Assembly (NCBI GenBank): GCA_000442015.1
Contig: KE560613.1
Span: 1-31,983, forward strand
DNA: 31,983 nt
Direction of reading: 5' to 3'
Origin: Rozella allomycis CSF55
Taxonomy: Eukaryota > Rozellomycota
Part shown: piece after piece, positions 17,249-31,000 of the stretch
How positions within the stretch are numbered: the stretch's first letter is position 1
How the letters are laid out: every line of letters begins with the position of its first letter
Translations under genes and position numbers: made by a program
Notes under the pieces: generated by a model
Told to the model about the DNA's origin: nothing
The model's input: the letters and a program-made list of their open reading frames with translations, nothing else
Databases searched by the model: none

Positions 17249-18760
17249 TCATTCGCGTCTGACTTCTATGGCGTCATATACCACTTTATGCAAATCACTT
17301 GGATCAATCCTAGATTCCGCAAGCAAAATTTCAACAACTTCCGCATGCCCGTTCTCAGATGCCAGCGCCACACGGATAGCATCATTGCTCTCCTCACTGG
17401 GATTAACCCTCGAATCAAGCAATAACATTTTAACAACTTCAGCATGTCCGTTCATGGCTGCCAAACGGATGGCCCTGTTATTCCCATCAGCAGGATCAAC
17501 CCTAGAATCTTGTAGCAAAATTTTAACAACTTCCGCATGCCCATTCTCGGATGCCACACGGATAGCATCATTACTCTCCTCCCTGGGATTAACTCTCGAA
17601 TCACGCAATAACATTTTAACAACTTCAGCATGTCCTTCCATGGATGCCAAACGGATGGCACTATTATTCTCATCTGCAGGATTAACCCTAGAATCTTGTA
17701 GCAAAATCTTAACAACTTCAGCATGTCCTTCCATGGATGCCAAACAGATGGCCCTGTTATTCCCATTAGCAGGATCAACTCTAGAATCACCCAATAATAT
17801 TTTAACAACTTCCGCATGTCCGTTCTCGGATGCCCAATCGATTGCCAAATCAGGATCAACTGTTGAATCCTGTAGCAAAATTCTAACAACGTCTGCATGA
17901 CCGTTCTTGGATGCTATATATAGGGCACTATTATCGGCAGTATTAACCCTAGAATCATTCACCAAAATTCTAACAACATCAACATGTCCGTCCATGGCTG
18001 CAAAGTATAGGGCCGTATTATCCCTATTAGCAGGATCAACTCTAGAATCATTGATTAAAATTCTAACAACATCAGCATGTCCTTGCATGGATGCCGAGCG
18101 GATGGCACCATTATCCCCATCAGCAGGATCAACCCTAGAATCATTAATTAAAATTCTAACAACATCAGCATGTCCATTAATAGACGCCAAGAAAATGGCG
18201 CTATTTTCAAAAACACCTGGATCAACACTTGGTTCTGTTAAGAGATGTCTAACAATCTCGGCATGACCATTGCTCGCTGCAATTCTGATCGCATAGTTTC
18301 CATCTGCTGATGGGTCAGGCTTTATGCTCCTTGCCACATTACGTACCTTTTGAGTGCAACTGCAGGTTGAGATAACATTCTTCGTATCTGGAATCATAAG
18401 TGATACCCATTCAGTGATACCATACTGACATGCAAACTGGAAAGCGTAGTTAGCAGTTTTCTGAGAAATTTGTTTTCCTTCTACAACACTCAAGAAATCC
18501 ACGAGCCTTTCACATATTCCCTTGTCGTTTAGGATGGCAGTGCAAATATCTATAGTCAGTAATTTGCCGCATCTTTTCTTTATTAGATATTGAATAATAT
18601 ATGGACATTCCCATGAGCAGCTAAGTTGAGGATCTTGATGAAGAATTGAATCTAAGCATATAGACCGAAACAAGCGGGACGTTCTAGACATTTGTTTTAG
18701 GCCATTTAGATGTAGATGCGAAACGATTATATTCCAAATCTCATATGGGATGTGTTCCAT
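17249..18760 (-). CDS. F-box-like ankyrin-repeat protein
   Basis: This is a 503-residue, single-exon protein. Residues 1-40 (MEHIPYEIWNIIVSHL, then LKQMSRTSRLFRSICLDSIL) match an F-box-like helix set. The next 110 residues have no clear domain. From about 157 to the end run eleven ankyrin repeats of 27-33 residues, with the core A-I-R-L-A-S-x-x-G-H-A-E-V-V-K-I-L-L-x-D-S-R-V-x-P. The repeats are so alike, also at DNA level, that recent internal expansion is likely. The last repeat has a two-residue insertion (ALASENG). If the F-box is real, the protein is a substrate receptor of an SCF ubiquitin ligase, with the ankyrins choosing the target. Such families are large in zoosporic fungi and protists. 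The stop is TGA and no AATAAA lies next to it. Confidence 0.85.
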   Translation of the reverse strand: MEHIPYEIWNIIVSHLHLNGLKQMSRTSRLFRSICLDSILHQDPQLSCSWECPYIIQYLIKKRCGKLLTIDICTAILNDKGICERLVDFLSVVEGKQISQKTANYAFQFACQYGITEWVSLMIPDTKNVISTCSCTQKVRNVARSIKPDPSADGNYAIRIAASNGHAEIVRHLLTEPSVDPGVFENSAIFLASINGHADVVRILINDSRVDPADGDNGAIRSASMQGHADVVRILINDSRVDPANRDNTALYFAAMDGHVDVVRILVNDSRVNTADNSALYIASKNGHADVVRILLQDSTVDPDLAIDWASENGHAEVVKILLGDSRVDPANGNNRAICLASMEGHAEVVKILLQDSRVNPADENNSAIRLASMEGHAEVVKMLLRDSRVNPREESNDAIRVASENGHAEVVKILLQDSRVDPADGNNRAIRLAAMNGHAEVVKMLLLDSRVNPSEESNDAIRVALASENGHAEVVEILLAESRIDPSDLHKVVYDAIEVRRE

Positions 18761-18989
18761 GCTTGCTTATTTATTGTGGGGCTTGAACAACGTTGGTCTA
18801 AAATATATTTTTAAAACAAAAAACCTACATACCTATACATTCATTTAATATTCCAATGTTTTATTTTTAGAATGAAGACTGTGAAATAGTGAAACCTACA
18901 TACCTAAATAACATCTTTGACTATTTAACTATTTAGCTCACACTGGGAAATATTCTTAAAATAAAGACATAATGAAATTAACATTTTCA

Positions 18990-19040
18990 AAGAAATAAAG
19001 CATTTGAAGAAATAAAGCATTTAAAGAAATAAAGCATTTG
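18990..19040. repeat. Three tandem 17-bp repeats containing AATAAA
   Basis: The unit AAGAAATAAAGCATTTG occurs three times head to tail (18990-19006, 19007-19023 with a final A, 19024-19040). It lies just beyond the dynein stop, between dynein and the ankyrin gene. Nearby, AAACCTACATACCT occurs twice, at about 18822 and 18892. These are simple intergenic repeats of unknown role. Confidence 0.8.
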
Positions 19041-19056
19041 AAATCTACGGGTTTAT

Positions 19057-22000
19057 TCAATAATTCAAACTGCAAATCAGCGCCACACCTCTCTTTATCC
19101 AATGTGCCGGTTCCCTATTAGACGGTATTTCAACAGTCAACACAAAGTTTGTAGAATGCCCTGTCGTGCTCAGCGTCCCTGCTCTAGTGAGAGTCTTGTA
19201 CACCGGACACTCGTAGATCCCAACCGTAGATTTCTTCCTGTTCTGTGTAGGTTTCAGCCATAAAACCGGCATGTCAGTGTATAATTCTTTAGGTTTAGAT
19301 TCCGCCAAAGATTTCGTTATCGGATCCCAGCGAGCGCCTTCCAAAAATAGACCGTAAATGTAGCACCCGTCTTCTGGTTTACTAGTAAGCTGTGATTTGG
19401 GCGTGTCGATGACATGAAATTCAAATGACAGGAGATCAATAGAAACAATGTATTTGCGTGCATAATTTTGAAGAGTGCCAGTGAGAAACGCTTGTGGAAA
19501 GAAGAAGCCTGAAATCCAAAACACTGGTGGGATTCCATTATCGATCCAATTTTTGAGATAGCTTGTTCTTTCGATTAAATCATCAACCCAAGAGGCGAGT
19601 CCTTTTAGAGAAAGATACGCTTTTGCTTCCCACAATTCAGGAACTTTGTTCATGTACATTGACGAGGACATTTTTTCTAGAGATTCTGACATTACAACGA
19701 GACCTTTTAGAGCTTTAAGTAATTCTTTTAATGTTTCATGGATGATAGATAGTAGTTTATTGTATCTTACTATTTCTTGAACTAGAACTGTCGACATTGA
19801 TTCCTTGTATTGAACGGGATATTTCTTTAAAACAAAATCGAAGTCAAAGGGAAGTGGAATTCTGGATTGAATTGACGACGCCATTTCCAGCAGAATTTCA
19901 TCTCTATTTTTACCAGAGCCTGCAGCATTAGATTTAGGCATTAAACTTGCCAAAGAATTGAAGATTGAAAAGGTTTCTTTTTGAGCGAATGTGATGTTTG
20001 CGTTATCCAGCATTCCAAATATTTCAGTAGAGTCTTCTAGTGGAAGTTGCTTGATGTAATTTTTGTAAGATTGAATTGACTCTGCTGGAATTGAATAATA
20101 AATATCAGAAGATGAAAATTTATAATTATCATTTATTGCTTGAGGATTGTAGTAATCTTCTAGTAGAGTCATTAAGAGTCTTCTGTCCCAATCGTCAGTG
20201 ACTCGACCACCGTAATTGATTTCTCCAACAGTAAATTTCAATACTTTGAATGGGATTTGATCGTATTCTTCTAGAAACATTTTCAATTGTCTAACACACA
20301 TTCTAAAATCACCGTCTGTGAATTCATAAGGAATATTCCAACCCAAAGGACCAAATTTTCTTCGTTCTTGAATCACAGCATGAAACAAACTGAGCGAGAA
20401 TAATAATTTCTTGTAGAATAATGGTTTGTTGCAACTGTTTAAACTTTCATCGTTAAAAGTAGTAAAAGTTCTCATTAAATTTGCTTTTAATCCTTTTGGA
20501 GGTTCCACAGTCATTTTGACACCATTTTGAAGAATAGAAACAGGAAATTTACTAGTTGGCATTGAAGTAAGCCACAATCTAAAATCTCTGTGAACCTTAT
20601 CAGGGGTTATCCCTTCAACTATTTTATCCAACGTTGGCATCCATGTTGGACCAAGATGGCAATTCTGCAGAAGAACCCATAACCCTCTTTCCATCCCCTC
20701 TTTCAACAACAGTTCAGCCCTTGGACCCTGGCCCTGTCCAAGTGAAATTGAAGTCAACTTTTTAGAAAACTTCATTTCTTCAGCAAATTTAATCAAAGTG
20801 TTGGCAGGATCAGCCCCTGCACTTAGAACAAACACTAGAGGCGTCCATGGGTTGGATTCTTTATAAACCAAACTTAAATCAGATGTTTGCGGTTCAATAA
20901 ATTTGTCTCCAAGATTTAAAGAAACAAAATCTTGAATTCCAGAAATTACTCTATCAAATCTAATGCATCTCAAAATTAACAATTTTTGAAAATCATTCAA
21001 TTCTCTTTCATATTTATCTGTCAATTTCTCTTTGTGTGGAATTGAACTGGTAAACATTCTCTTAAATGTTTCTTCATTTTCTACAAACTCATTTTCAATT
21101 CCTTTAAAGTTATTTAACAATCCCAATTGCTGGATCTCTTCCCAAGATCTATTACTTAGCCACTGTGGCGCAGGATTGTTAACTTTTTTTAGAACAGAAG
21201 ATCCGCCAGTTAATAGAAATCTCCATTCATTTTGATCAATTTTATTTTCATTCATTAGAATTCTCACAGTTAAAAGAAAAGAGAATAACAATTTGTGTTT
21301 CTCAAATAACGATCTACAAACATTTGAATAAAGAGAGAATGTGAAATAATCATTTAAATTTTTAATTCGTTCATCTAGATTGTCAGATTTATCAGAATTT
21401 ATTATTGCATTGATGAAGAGATTCATAAACCAATTAAGGGAATATTGATACATTGGATCTATGCTAGTTAGTTCTGTAATACAAAAGAATAAAATTCTGG
21501 TTCTGATGGCCACTGGAGAATATTTAATTCTCGTTGAATCAATATCTTTTTCTGTCTGTTCAGAAATTTGCACTTTGAGTTGAATTTCAGTTGACGTTAC
21601 TTTGGACGCTGCCAACGTCTCAATTAGCCTTTCATCATCCACTGGAGATCCTATACATTAAACAGCTTAAATAACGTTACCTTGAACAGAAGATAATAAA
21701 TACAAAATTTTATCTTCAATTTCTTTTAATTCCTTCTTCATTTTAGAATTCTGAACCACAAGCGCATTTTTAGCTTCTTCTAAATCTGGCCTTTCATTAG
21801 CAACAACAGAAGCCAACAATTGATCTTCCAATCCACTTGGCGACAATGTAAAATTCAACAATGATATTTTAGTAGAAATTTCAGGCAAATAATGCGGATT
21901 TGATAGTTTAGTCGTCATGTAAAATCTAAAATCATCGTGATATGGAATAATCGAATCTCCAACTTTAATCACATTACTTCCCCCCTGCTTGAATATTTGC

Positions 22001-25000
22001 TTCATCAAAATTGGCTCCAACGCTGGATCCAACGTCTCTTCAACATTCTCCAACAAACACGGCCTTCCAAATCTTATCGCATTCTCCAAAGTTCGCAAAA
22101 AATCTTTATCACTCAATTTAATGATATCCAACTGATTCTCCTTTTCCATATTCTTGATCCATTTATTAGCCTGGCCTTGTGGGTCTATCAACAATGGCCA
22201 TCTTCTCGAATTGAACACAATTATCGCATTGTCTCTACTCAAACTCTCTCTCGGCAATCCAAATATCTCCCATTGTCTTATTTTAACTAAATCGCCTAAT
22301 ATCTCCATTAAACTGGGGTTATCTGAATGTGGAATCAAATGCTCATCCAAGCCATTCACCCACTCTTTAATCATCATGCTTCTATACTCTGTAGTAAACG
22401 CACCCAAATACGCTACCATCCCACTGGCTATCAATGTATCTCCAACAACATTCATTATCTTTCTATCCAACTGCTCGACAGTCGCTGCCCATCTCTGCTT
22501 CTCATCTGCCAATCCACTCAATAGTTTATCAGCTCTATTCAACTTTAAGCTACACTCTTCAACCTTTCTCGCCAATTCTTCCTTCTTCGCTAAACTCTCT
22601 TCATACTTCTTTTCCATTTCTCTAATACTAATCTCTGTCTCTCGCATCTTTCTCTTCAACTCATTCAACGTCTTTATTGTAACTTCTAATGATTCCTGCG
22701 CTTCTCTCAATTTTATTCTCTTGGGCTCGACGCTCTTTGACACATGATAGTACTTTTCCATCGCTCTAACCCATTGACACATTGACGTTGCTGCTTTAGA
22801 CACTCGCGCTATTTGATCAACTTGGAATTCAGGTGAGTCAATGTACGGCTTAATCTTTACTATAATCTGCTCGCCAATATTATCCTTGTCATAATTCATC
22901 AACGAATCTATAAATTTCGCTGGATCTATCAACAACGCTTTACCAGGGTCCCAATAGTCATCAACCTTTCTTAAATACAAACATCAAATTTACTTTCTTT
23001 CCTTCAACTTCAATCTTTTTGGGTTTGATTTGTTTCATTNATCATCAACCTTTATTAAAGCAACAATATCAACTTACTTTCTTTCCTTCAACTTCAATCT
23101 TTTTGGGTTTGATTTGTTTCATTATGCAAACAGCTTCCATCACCAACTTAACTCCCGCTGGTGGCCTCGTCATACTTTTGATTTCTGTAACATCTTGCTT
23201 TGTCAAATTCTTCAAACTAACCAACGCAGCATCTAACGCTGGCAACGCTTCATCCAAATCTCTCTGTGCTTCATCAGCAATGCTCTTTGTTTCTTCTGCC
23301 TTTTTTGACGCTTCTTCTTCCTCTTTCGATACAATGGCTTTCATCTCTTCAGCTTTGCTTTTATCTTCTGATATTTGCTTCATTGTTATTTCAATATCTT
23401 TGGAAGTCTGAATCAACATGGGCTGCATCGATCCCAACTCTTCCTGCAAGATTTCAACTTCCTTTGTCGTCGTCAATAGCTTCTCTAGTCCAGTACTAGT
23501 TCTCTTTCTCAACGCCGTCAGTTCATTCTTTTTCTTTTCAAACAAACTTTTATACAAATAAAGCAACTCTAAATAACTCTTTGGTGTCACATAATTAAAT
23601 CTCCCAAAATTAGATTTATATTCAATGCATTTCTGTTTGACACTTTCTTGCATCAAAACACAAATTTCAATAACGCCGTCCATTATCCTCTCTGGCCCCA
23701 AGTCACCCATTTCAGCAATAGAAGATGCAGCCACAGATTTCAACGCTTCGGCTGGCCACTCGCTAAACTTGTTAATCGTACAGCAATTAACCAACGACGG
23801 GAACATTCTAAGTCTATTTCTAAACAACTCTCCAACCGGACTCATACACAATATCAAATGCAGATTCTGCCTAGCTCTGCTCAAATACAACGCAAACAGC
23901 GCCTCCTTTGTCACACTCAAACTATTCTCCACAGCGATCGGTCTCATTGCCGTCAATATTCTATCCATCTCCTCGTTATTATACAGATTAGGAACATCCC
24001 CTGAATTCAAAATATTATTAATATCCTCCAAAAACGACTCCATCACAATCTGCCCATCTGAAAACAGAAACGCTGTAGGCTTGGCTTCAATCCCAGCACC
24101 CATCAGCACCTTTTTCAAATCCTCTCGCCACTCATTCTGCCCATAATTCTTTGACACTTCAATCTGGAAGCACTCAAACTCTTCTATATGCGCAGATAAT
24201 CTAGACAACGACTGACGACCAGATCCACCAACACCCAGCAACAACACATTCCCCATAGGCTGCCTGATAATCCTACAAATTCGCGAGACATGCTCAATCG
24301 CATCCAAAAACATCACCAGCTTCATCGGACTCGTCGTTGTATTGTTGTAATCCTCCAAATAGTCCTCCACAATCTTTACAAGCTTCTTCACATCCTTGAC
24401 ATACGAATACGATCGAACTTCAGCACCAGGTATCATGTAATCACAATATATAATCGGCTCCTGGTTCACAACCTCCTCCCACTCAATCTTCAATTTGTTC
24501 TTTATCGTCTTTTTCAGCAATGCACTAAACCAGCCCTTGTCATTTTCATCAACAAGTCTGTCCTGAAATATCCGCTGCGACTCGTGGATCCACAGCCTGT
24601 AAAGCTCATTCAAACTAGTAAGCGATTTTTGATCAACACTCAAAATACCCTGAAACACCTTGGACAAATCACGCATATTAAATGTATAATGCGACTTTGT
24701 CGGCGTAGGCAGCAGCTCCGTTCTAATAGTATCATAAATGTATATCGTAGACTCTACAAGCAACTCTGTCACACTGCCAAACATTTCACTGTTCACTCTC
24801 TCAAAGAAACTTCCAAGAATCGTTTTAAATATTCTCTGCAGACTCTCTGATTGCATATCCACAAAATTTATCAAATTGAAATGTCTCACAAGTCTATCAA
24901 TCAAACTATAGTAAAATTACCTGGGCGTAATCTTGGATCTGCCTCCACCAGGCGGACACATCGCAGACACAAAATTCACATCAACAATCTCCATAAACTT

Positions 25001-28000
25001 GCCAACATTCTTGCGATCGTACCATCCATTATGATCCATCCATTGTCTAACAAGTTCTATCGGCGGCTGCGCTCCATACACTTCAACAGCCGGCATATTC
25101 AAATCATCAATAAAAACTATAAACCTTTTTCCTAACGGTGGACCAAACACACCTTTCCTTCTCTTTTCCATTTTTGAATCCAACAAATCCTGTGTCTGAT
25201 TGGCTGTTGTTCTAGCGCTAAAGTTTATAAAAATTGGCGTGTAATTGTCAGGCATCGCTTTGATTAGTTTCTCAGAGATAGTAACAGTCTTGGCAGTTCC
25301 AGTGCCACCAACACAAAGAACGTTGCAATTGCTAGTCAACAGCATATCCAACAGAAACGTATTCCTAATAGAATCTAATGTAGGCACGATAATCTCAGAA
25401 TAATTAACTTTTGGATCTATTTTGTATTCATTAACATCATTCAGAAAATGGACCCACTGGAGGTTCTTCAAATCAATCTTGTAATCATAAACCAATCCAT
25501 CATTTGGCAGAATATACTTGACATTTCCTCTAATCATCAACTCTCTAATAAACTTGTCAAACTTTTCTCTATGCTCCAGCCCAAACGTCGCACCAACAGA
25601 CCAAACAAGCGAAAAGAAGAAGATCAACTCTAGAGCGTCAACAAGCAATCCACTTTTATCGCCATCGCCATCTTCGCTCTTTTCTACTTTTAACAATTCA
25701 GCAACAAAATAGTCAATCAACTTCAAGCAGCTCTGAACAAGCGCTGAATTCATCGTTGGAACTTTTTCAACACATCCTCTTCTCTGAAAGTCAATTGCAG
25801 CCTGCATATTGTTATCAAAGAGTGTCTGGATTGTAGAACAAAACGAATCAGCAACGGTCTCTGGAATCAATGACTTCTTTTTATCAATCCAACTACTGAT
25901 CAATGGCTGAATGCCTAAAGCTGATGGCTCCATATAAACCATCCCACATCTGCTGACAGTCGCAGGCGAGGCAACAGCTAAATCTGCCACCTCAAAAATC
26001 ATCTTTTGAGTTGCATTCAATTTAATAATTTCACCGCTACTTAGACAAAGTTTCTTGTTATCATCTAAAACAGTGTTCATGCTTTCAATCCAGATAGCAT
26101 CCACAGGCCCATCAAATATGTACCACTTCTTGTCACTAGAAACTTCTTCAGCACCTTCTCTAACCAAACTGGAAAGAATTCCATCAGTCCATTCATGCGT
26201 TTGCTGATCGAATTCACCGTAAAGTTGACCCATCGTAATAGATTTTGGATTCAAAATAAACGTTTTAACATTTTCAAAGTTTTCATCGTTTGGAGATTTC
26301 TTTCCTTTTAATGATGACATTGCTTTAGCTAAGACTTTAAAGCAGCAAGTCTTTCCACCGCCAGTTGGACCAACAAGCATTAAACCGTGTCTAACAATAG
26401 TAGTTTCATACAATTGGATGCATTTCTTAATAAAAGACTCTACTGGCTGCAGATTCATTTCATGACATGTTTTATGCAACGATTCCAACAACAAGCCATA
26501 ATCTATAGATGGGATTTGAACCCCTGGAAACAAATCAGAAATTATTCCATTAAACAGAGGAACATCTTCAGCCAAAAATTTTGGTAAATTGCAATCACAA
26601 AGCGCTCTCAACAAAATTATATCTTCAGGCTGATCTGGATTGCTTCTTTTTAAATTGCCTGCACTGGAAATAACAGTTTTAACAGCACGCATTCCAAAGT
26701 CATAATGATCTTGAGAAGACAATTGTTCAGATGAAAGTTTAAAAGTTGCCACCATCTTTTGAGCTAAAATTCTTGCATTGGAAAATCCGAATGAAAATAA
26801 ACTAATTTCTGCAATCATCGCTATTCATAAAAATAATGTTAAATTACCGTAATCTGGAATCATCATAGCCACTGGTCTAAACAACGCCTTTAAATTATCT
26901 GGCAATTCAGTTCTTCCAGCGTAACCACTTAATTAAAAATATTCAACTGCATTTACGGATTCATTGTAATAAAAACACCGCAAGTTGGATCAAGCCCTAA
27001 TTCTATCCCTTCAAACTGAAACTTTGTTGCTTTTGCAGCGATCGCTCTAAAAATAGTGCTAATTTGTTGCGCGATAACAGATAAAACTTCAATATCAATT
27101 CTATTAAATTCATCAAAACAAATCCACGCGCCAGCACTCGCTAATCCTTTAAAGAATTTTCCCATCGCTAAATAATCCAATTGATCTGAACAATTAAAAA
27201 CAACACATTGTTTAGCCAATGACTTTGCTAAATCTTTAACAGTCTCAGTCTTGCCTGTTCCTGCGGGACCTTTAGATAAGAAGTGAAGAATAAATTTACC
27301 TGCAGGTGCTCCACCCATCGTCAAGTGAATCGCTCCAGTTAGCGTCAAGTAGCATCTATCTGTTAATGGCGTTATAACCAATCTTCCACTGTTCCCCAAA
27401 TATTCATAACCATAAGTGAAATTAGCATTCACAATTTTAACATGCACATCATCTTCTTCCCAATAATATCTCAACTGACTCATCCATTCAAAATCATTCA
27501 CCGAAGAGATTTTATTCTCCTCCAATTTCTTTACGATATCTAAATAATCAATAATTTTTTTTAATACCTCTCGCATGAACATCAACGACAATCAAATCAC
27601 CAAGAATCAATCTCGTTATCGGCTTCAAATCTCCCCTCACTAGATGCACAAGCCCTTCCAGTTGAGACAATTGTTTTTGATAATATTCTTTAACAGCTTC
27701 AGGCCCATTAGAAATAGCTTCAGAAACTTGCAATGTCCAATGCATTTGGCTCGCAGTCAACGTCGCTTGTCCAGGCCACAACGTAACCCATTCATTTCTA
27801 GATTTATTTGAATAATCCAAAAACGCATCATAAATTATCTTCTTGACTGACAACTTCATCGTGCTTTCTACAATCTTCAACCAATCTTCTACATTCCCTT
27901 GTGGGTAAAACGGCGTGCACATTGAAACTCTTTCGCCATCAGCTGAATACATCCCCGTAATCAAATTATCCTTTTGAAACTCCAATTTAACACAATTCTC

Positions 28001-31000
28001 AAAACATTTTCTTAAATGCGGCTGAACAGCTGATGGATCCTTTGTTTGAGATAAAATTTGAAGCAATTCATCATCACTGAGAAAAAAGAATCTGGGAAAT
28101 ATCAATCTTTTGCTCTCCAAATACGCTGACAATCCTTTAGCCACTTGCTCCAATAGCTTATTGCATTCATGAAATTGTTCCAACAGTTTATTATCACTAC
28201 AAAAATCAATCATCGATGGTTTGTTTCTTGCCTGGATCATTATCTTTCTCCAAATTCTATCCATCGTCACAAATTTCTTGCTTTCATTAGGCAACTGCTT
28301 TGATATATCATCAGATGAAAATATCGGCTCCAAATACATCCATGATCTTTGACATGTCATCCATTCTTCCATCACTTCTTGCACAATCTTCAACTTTGAC
28401 TCCCACAACGATATTCTGTCTTGAAATGGTTTTCTAAATGGGGAAAAGCTCATGGATTGCGTCATCACAATATGATCATCCAATTGTCTCAACGCTTCTT
28501 CACTCACTTTCATGATATAAGTTCCTGTCTCTCTGTAATTCAAAATATCTAAATTCATGTCCATCCATTCCTTTTCCATCTTATCCAACGACGATTCAAT
28601 TGAATATTCCTTTCCTGCCACATCACAGATCTTGGTTATCGTTTCAATCTTACTCAACAAATTCATATCCAACAATTGCGTCAATGTCCTACACTTAACA
28701 GCAATCAATATATTTACCAACTCTCATCTGGATGCAACGGTATATTCAACTCTGCAGACAATCGATCCCAATGCCTATCTCTCATCCCAGGGTTCCTCAG
28801 CGCTTGAATCAACGGAAGCTTCGTCTTGAATTCATCCATCTCATTCTTAATCTTGGTCGCCACTCCAAGCACATTCGGTATCTGCTTAAAACTCTTCATA
28901 ACTTTAATAACAGTTCTCCACGCCGAATTCAAATTCTTATCAGTCTCTTCCGCTTGAATCGCTAAAAACGATCCATACAACCACGACTGTCTCCATTTCA
29001 CCCAATCAGAAGTCGTCAACCAAAACTGCTTGAACGGCTCAAACTCTTTAGACAGATTACTCAACTCTTCAAACCTCGTGATCGGCATTTCAAACAAATT
29101 CTCACGCGAATTCACCTGCTGCGCTATCGTCGTGCATTCCTTCAGCTCCAATATGATCTTATACACTTCACTCACAATTTCATTAATCTTCTCTATATCA
29201 TGGTACTTTGAGAAATCAGCAATAGAATTGCCCAGCTGGTTGATCCGCTCCTTGAACACCTCCTGGTCGCTTACAAAGTTCTTTTGAAAATTATTATAAT
29301 CAACAACAATCTGTTCCTGCGTCGTTTTAATCAACTCTTCAATCTTTGTTGGCCATGCAAACGCGAGCCACTTTGCTTTGAAATCCTCATTCGCCAGCTC
29401 GTACCGGAATTTCTCCAATTTGTCAAAATCTACAAGCATGTCGTTGATCCTTAATTTCTGGATTTGCATAATCTCTGGTATCGTCTTCATATACTCCTGA
29501 AGCTCTACAAGCTCTTCTATACTCAACACTTTTTCCTTCAACTTTAGCTGGATTTGGCTAAACACATTCGATATGCTCGACGCTGTCTTGCTGGTCTTCT
29601 TGGCAAATATATCAAGCACCACTTTGGACAGGTCTTTGCGCAATATATTCTTGATTGAATCACAATTAATCCAGAACAATCCCACATGGATATAGTTTGG
29701 AATCTCCTTGTTAAGTACCTCGCTCTGCTGAATGTGGTTCAATACATCCAATTCCATCTCTTCATTTGTCTTATTCTTGCTTTCATACTCAATTTGATAC
29801 TTTGTTGTATCCAACGTGATCAAATTCATGTACTTGTCATACTGTCTCACATACGCCTCAAGTGGTACAACACTGTCGGTTAATATCTCTTGAATTCTCT
29901 CTCTAACAGAATACACAAATGAATCATTTTCTCTGACAGTTTCAAGATTAGGCTTGCTAGACCAAAACAGTTGATCCATTATCGCCTGCTCCAATTGCGG
30001 TAAATTCTCTAAAGCATTCAATGCCTTATCAATCAAAGCATTTATAGACACTTTATAGTTGTTCAAGTCAATATTATATTGCAATTTTCCATCCTTGTAA
30101 ATCAAATCCAACATAAACAATGGTTTCTTGATTTGATCATTATCATTCACACAACTAATAGAATTGGTTCCCTCAACTTTGATGCTCATTGGCTTTGATT
30201 GAAACAACATTTTCACAAAATCATTCAAGGAATTTATAACCATATATTTCAATGCATCTTCCATGGCAAATCTCACACAAGCCATGAATTTCTTAAGTTT
30301 GGAAATATTGTATACTTCCATGCTCTTTTCCTGCAAATTAAACCATCCTTTTCCTACTTCTTTTAAACCATTTCTGATAATCAACTTTATGCCAGGCAAC
30401 CAACTATTGTTAACAAAAACACTACATAATACTTGTCTCTAATCATTGCCTTAATTGAATTAATCGAGGCTGTTTGCATTTGTTCAAATTCATCCAGTTT
30501 CACAGTTTTGCTAATGTTCAAATTGAAAATACTCGTTTGAGCGATTCTCTCACATTCAAGTCTCACTTTAGTCCAAGTTTTAAACACCTCCGGATTAGTA
30601 ATAAAGGTACTAAATTTGAATCTTCTTTTTTGGTCTTCAAAGTCATACTGAACCTTGTTCTCTATATCCCTTTTAATATGACTGATACTACAATCTTACC
30701 ATGACTTTTCATATGATTCTTCAACAAAAGGGCTAGGAATTTCTTCAAATGCGCACAACGATGAGTTATCTTTCAACTTTGCTAGTACTCGATTTATCTT
30801 ACTTGGTTCTCAAGGCAAATATGATTCATAGTACGCACATAACTCAAGCGGATCTCTTTCTTTGCAGCTTCTACCCACAAACCACTAACAACATTTTTAG
30901 TTCTTGTCAAATATCTACAGGTTGCATTTTTCATGATTCTCTCAACTACAGCTTCAGAAATTTCAATGCATCCAAGTCCATTTGTTGGCATACAATCAAC

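Noticed and set aside
17232-18266. Long plus-strand open frames opposite the ankyrin gene
   Set aside because: They are antisense shadows of the repeat array: repetitive Ser/Thr/Ala-rich translation with the repeat period and no domain, while the minus strand encodes clear ankyrin repeats.
22154-24850. Plus-strand open frames of 100-200 codons across the dynein gene
   Set aside because: The minus strand there encodes conserved dynein AAA and stalk sequence; the opposite frames have no recognisable domain and follow from codon bias.
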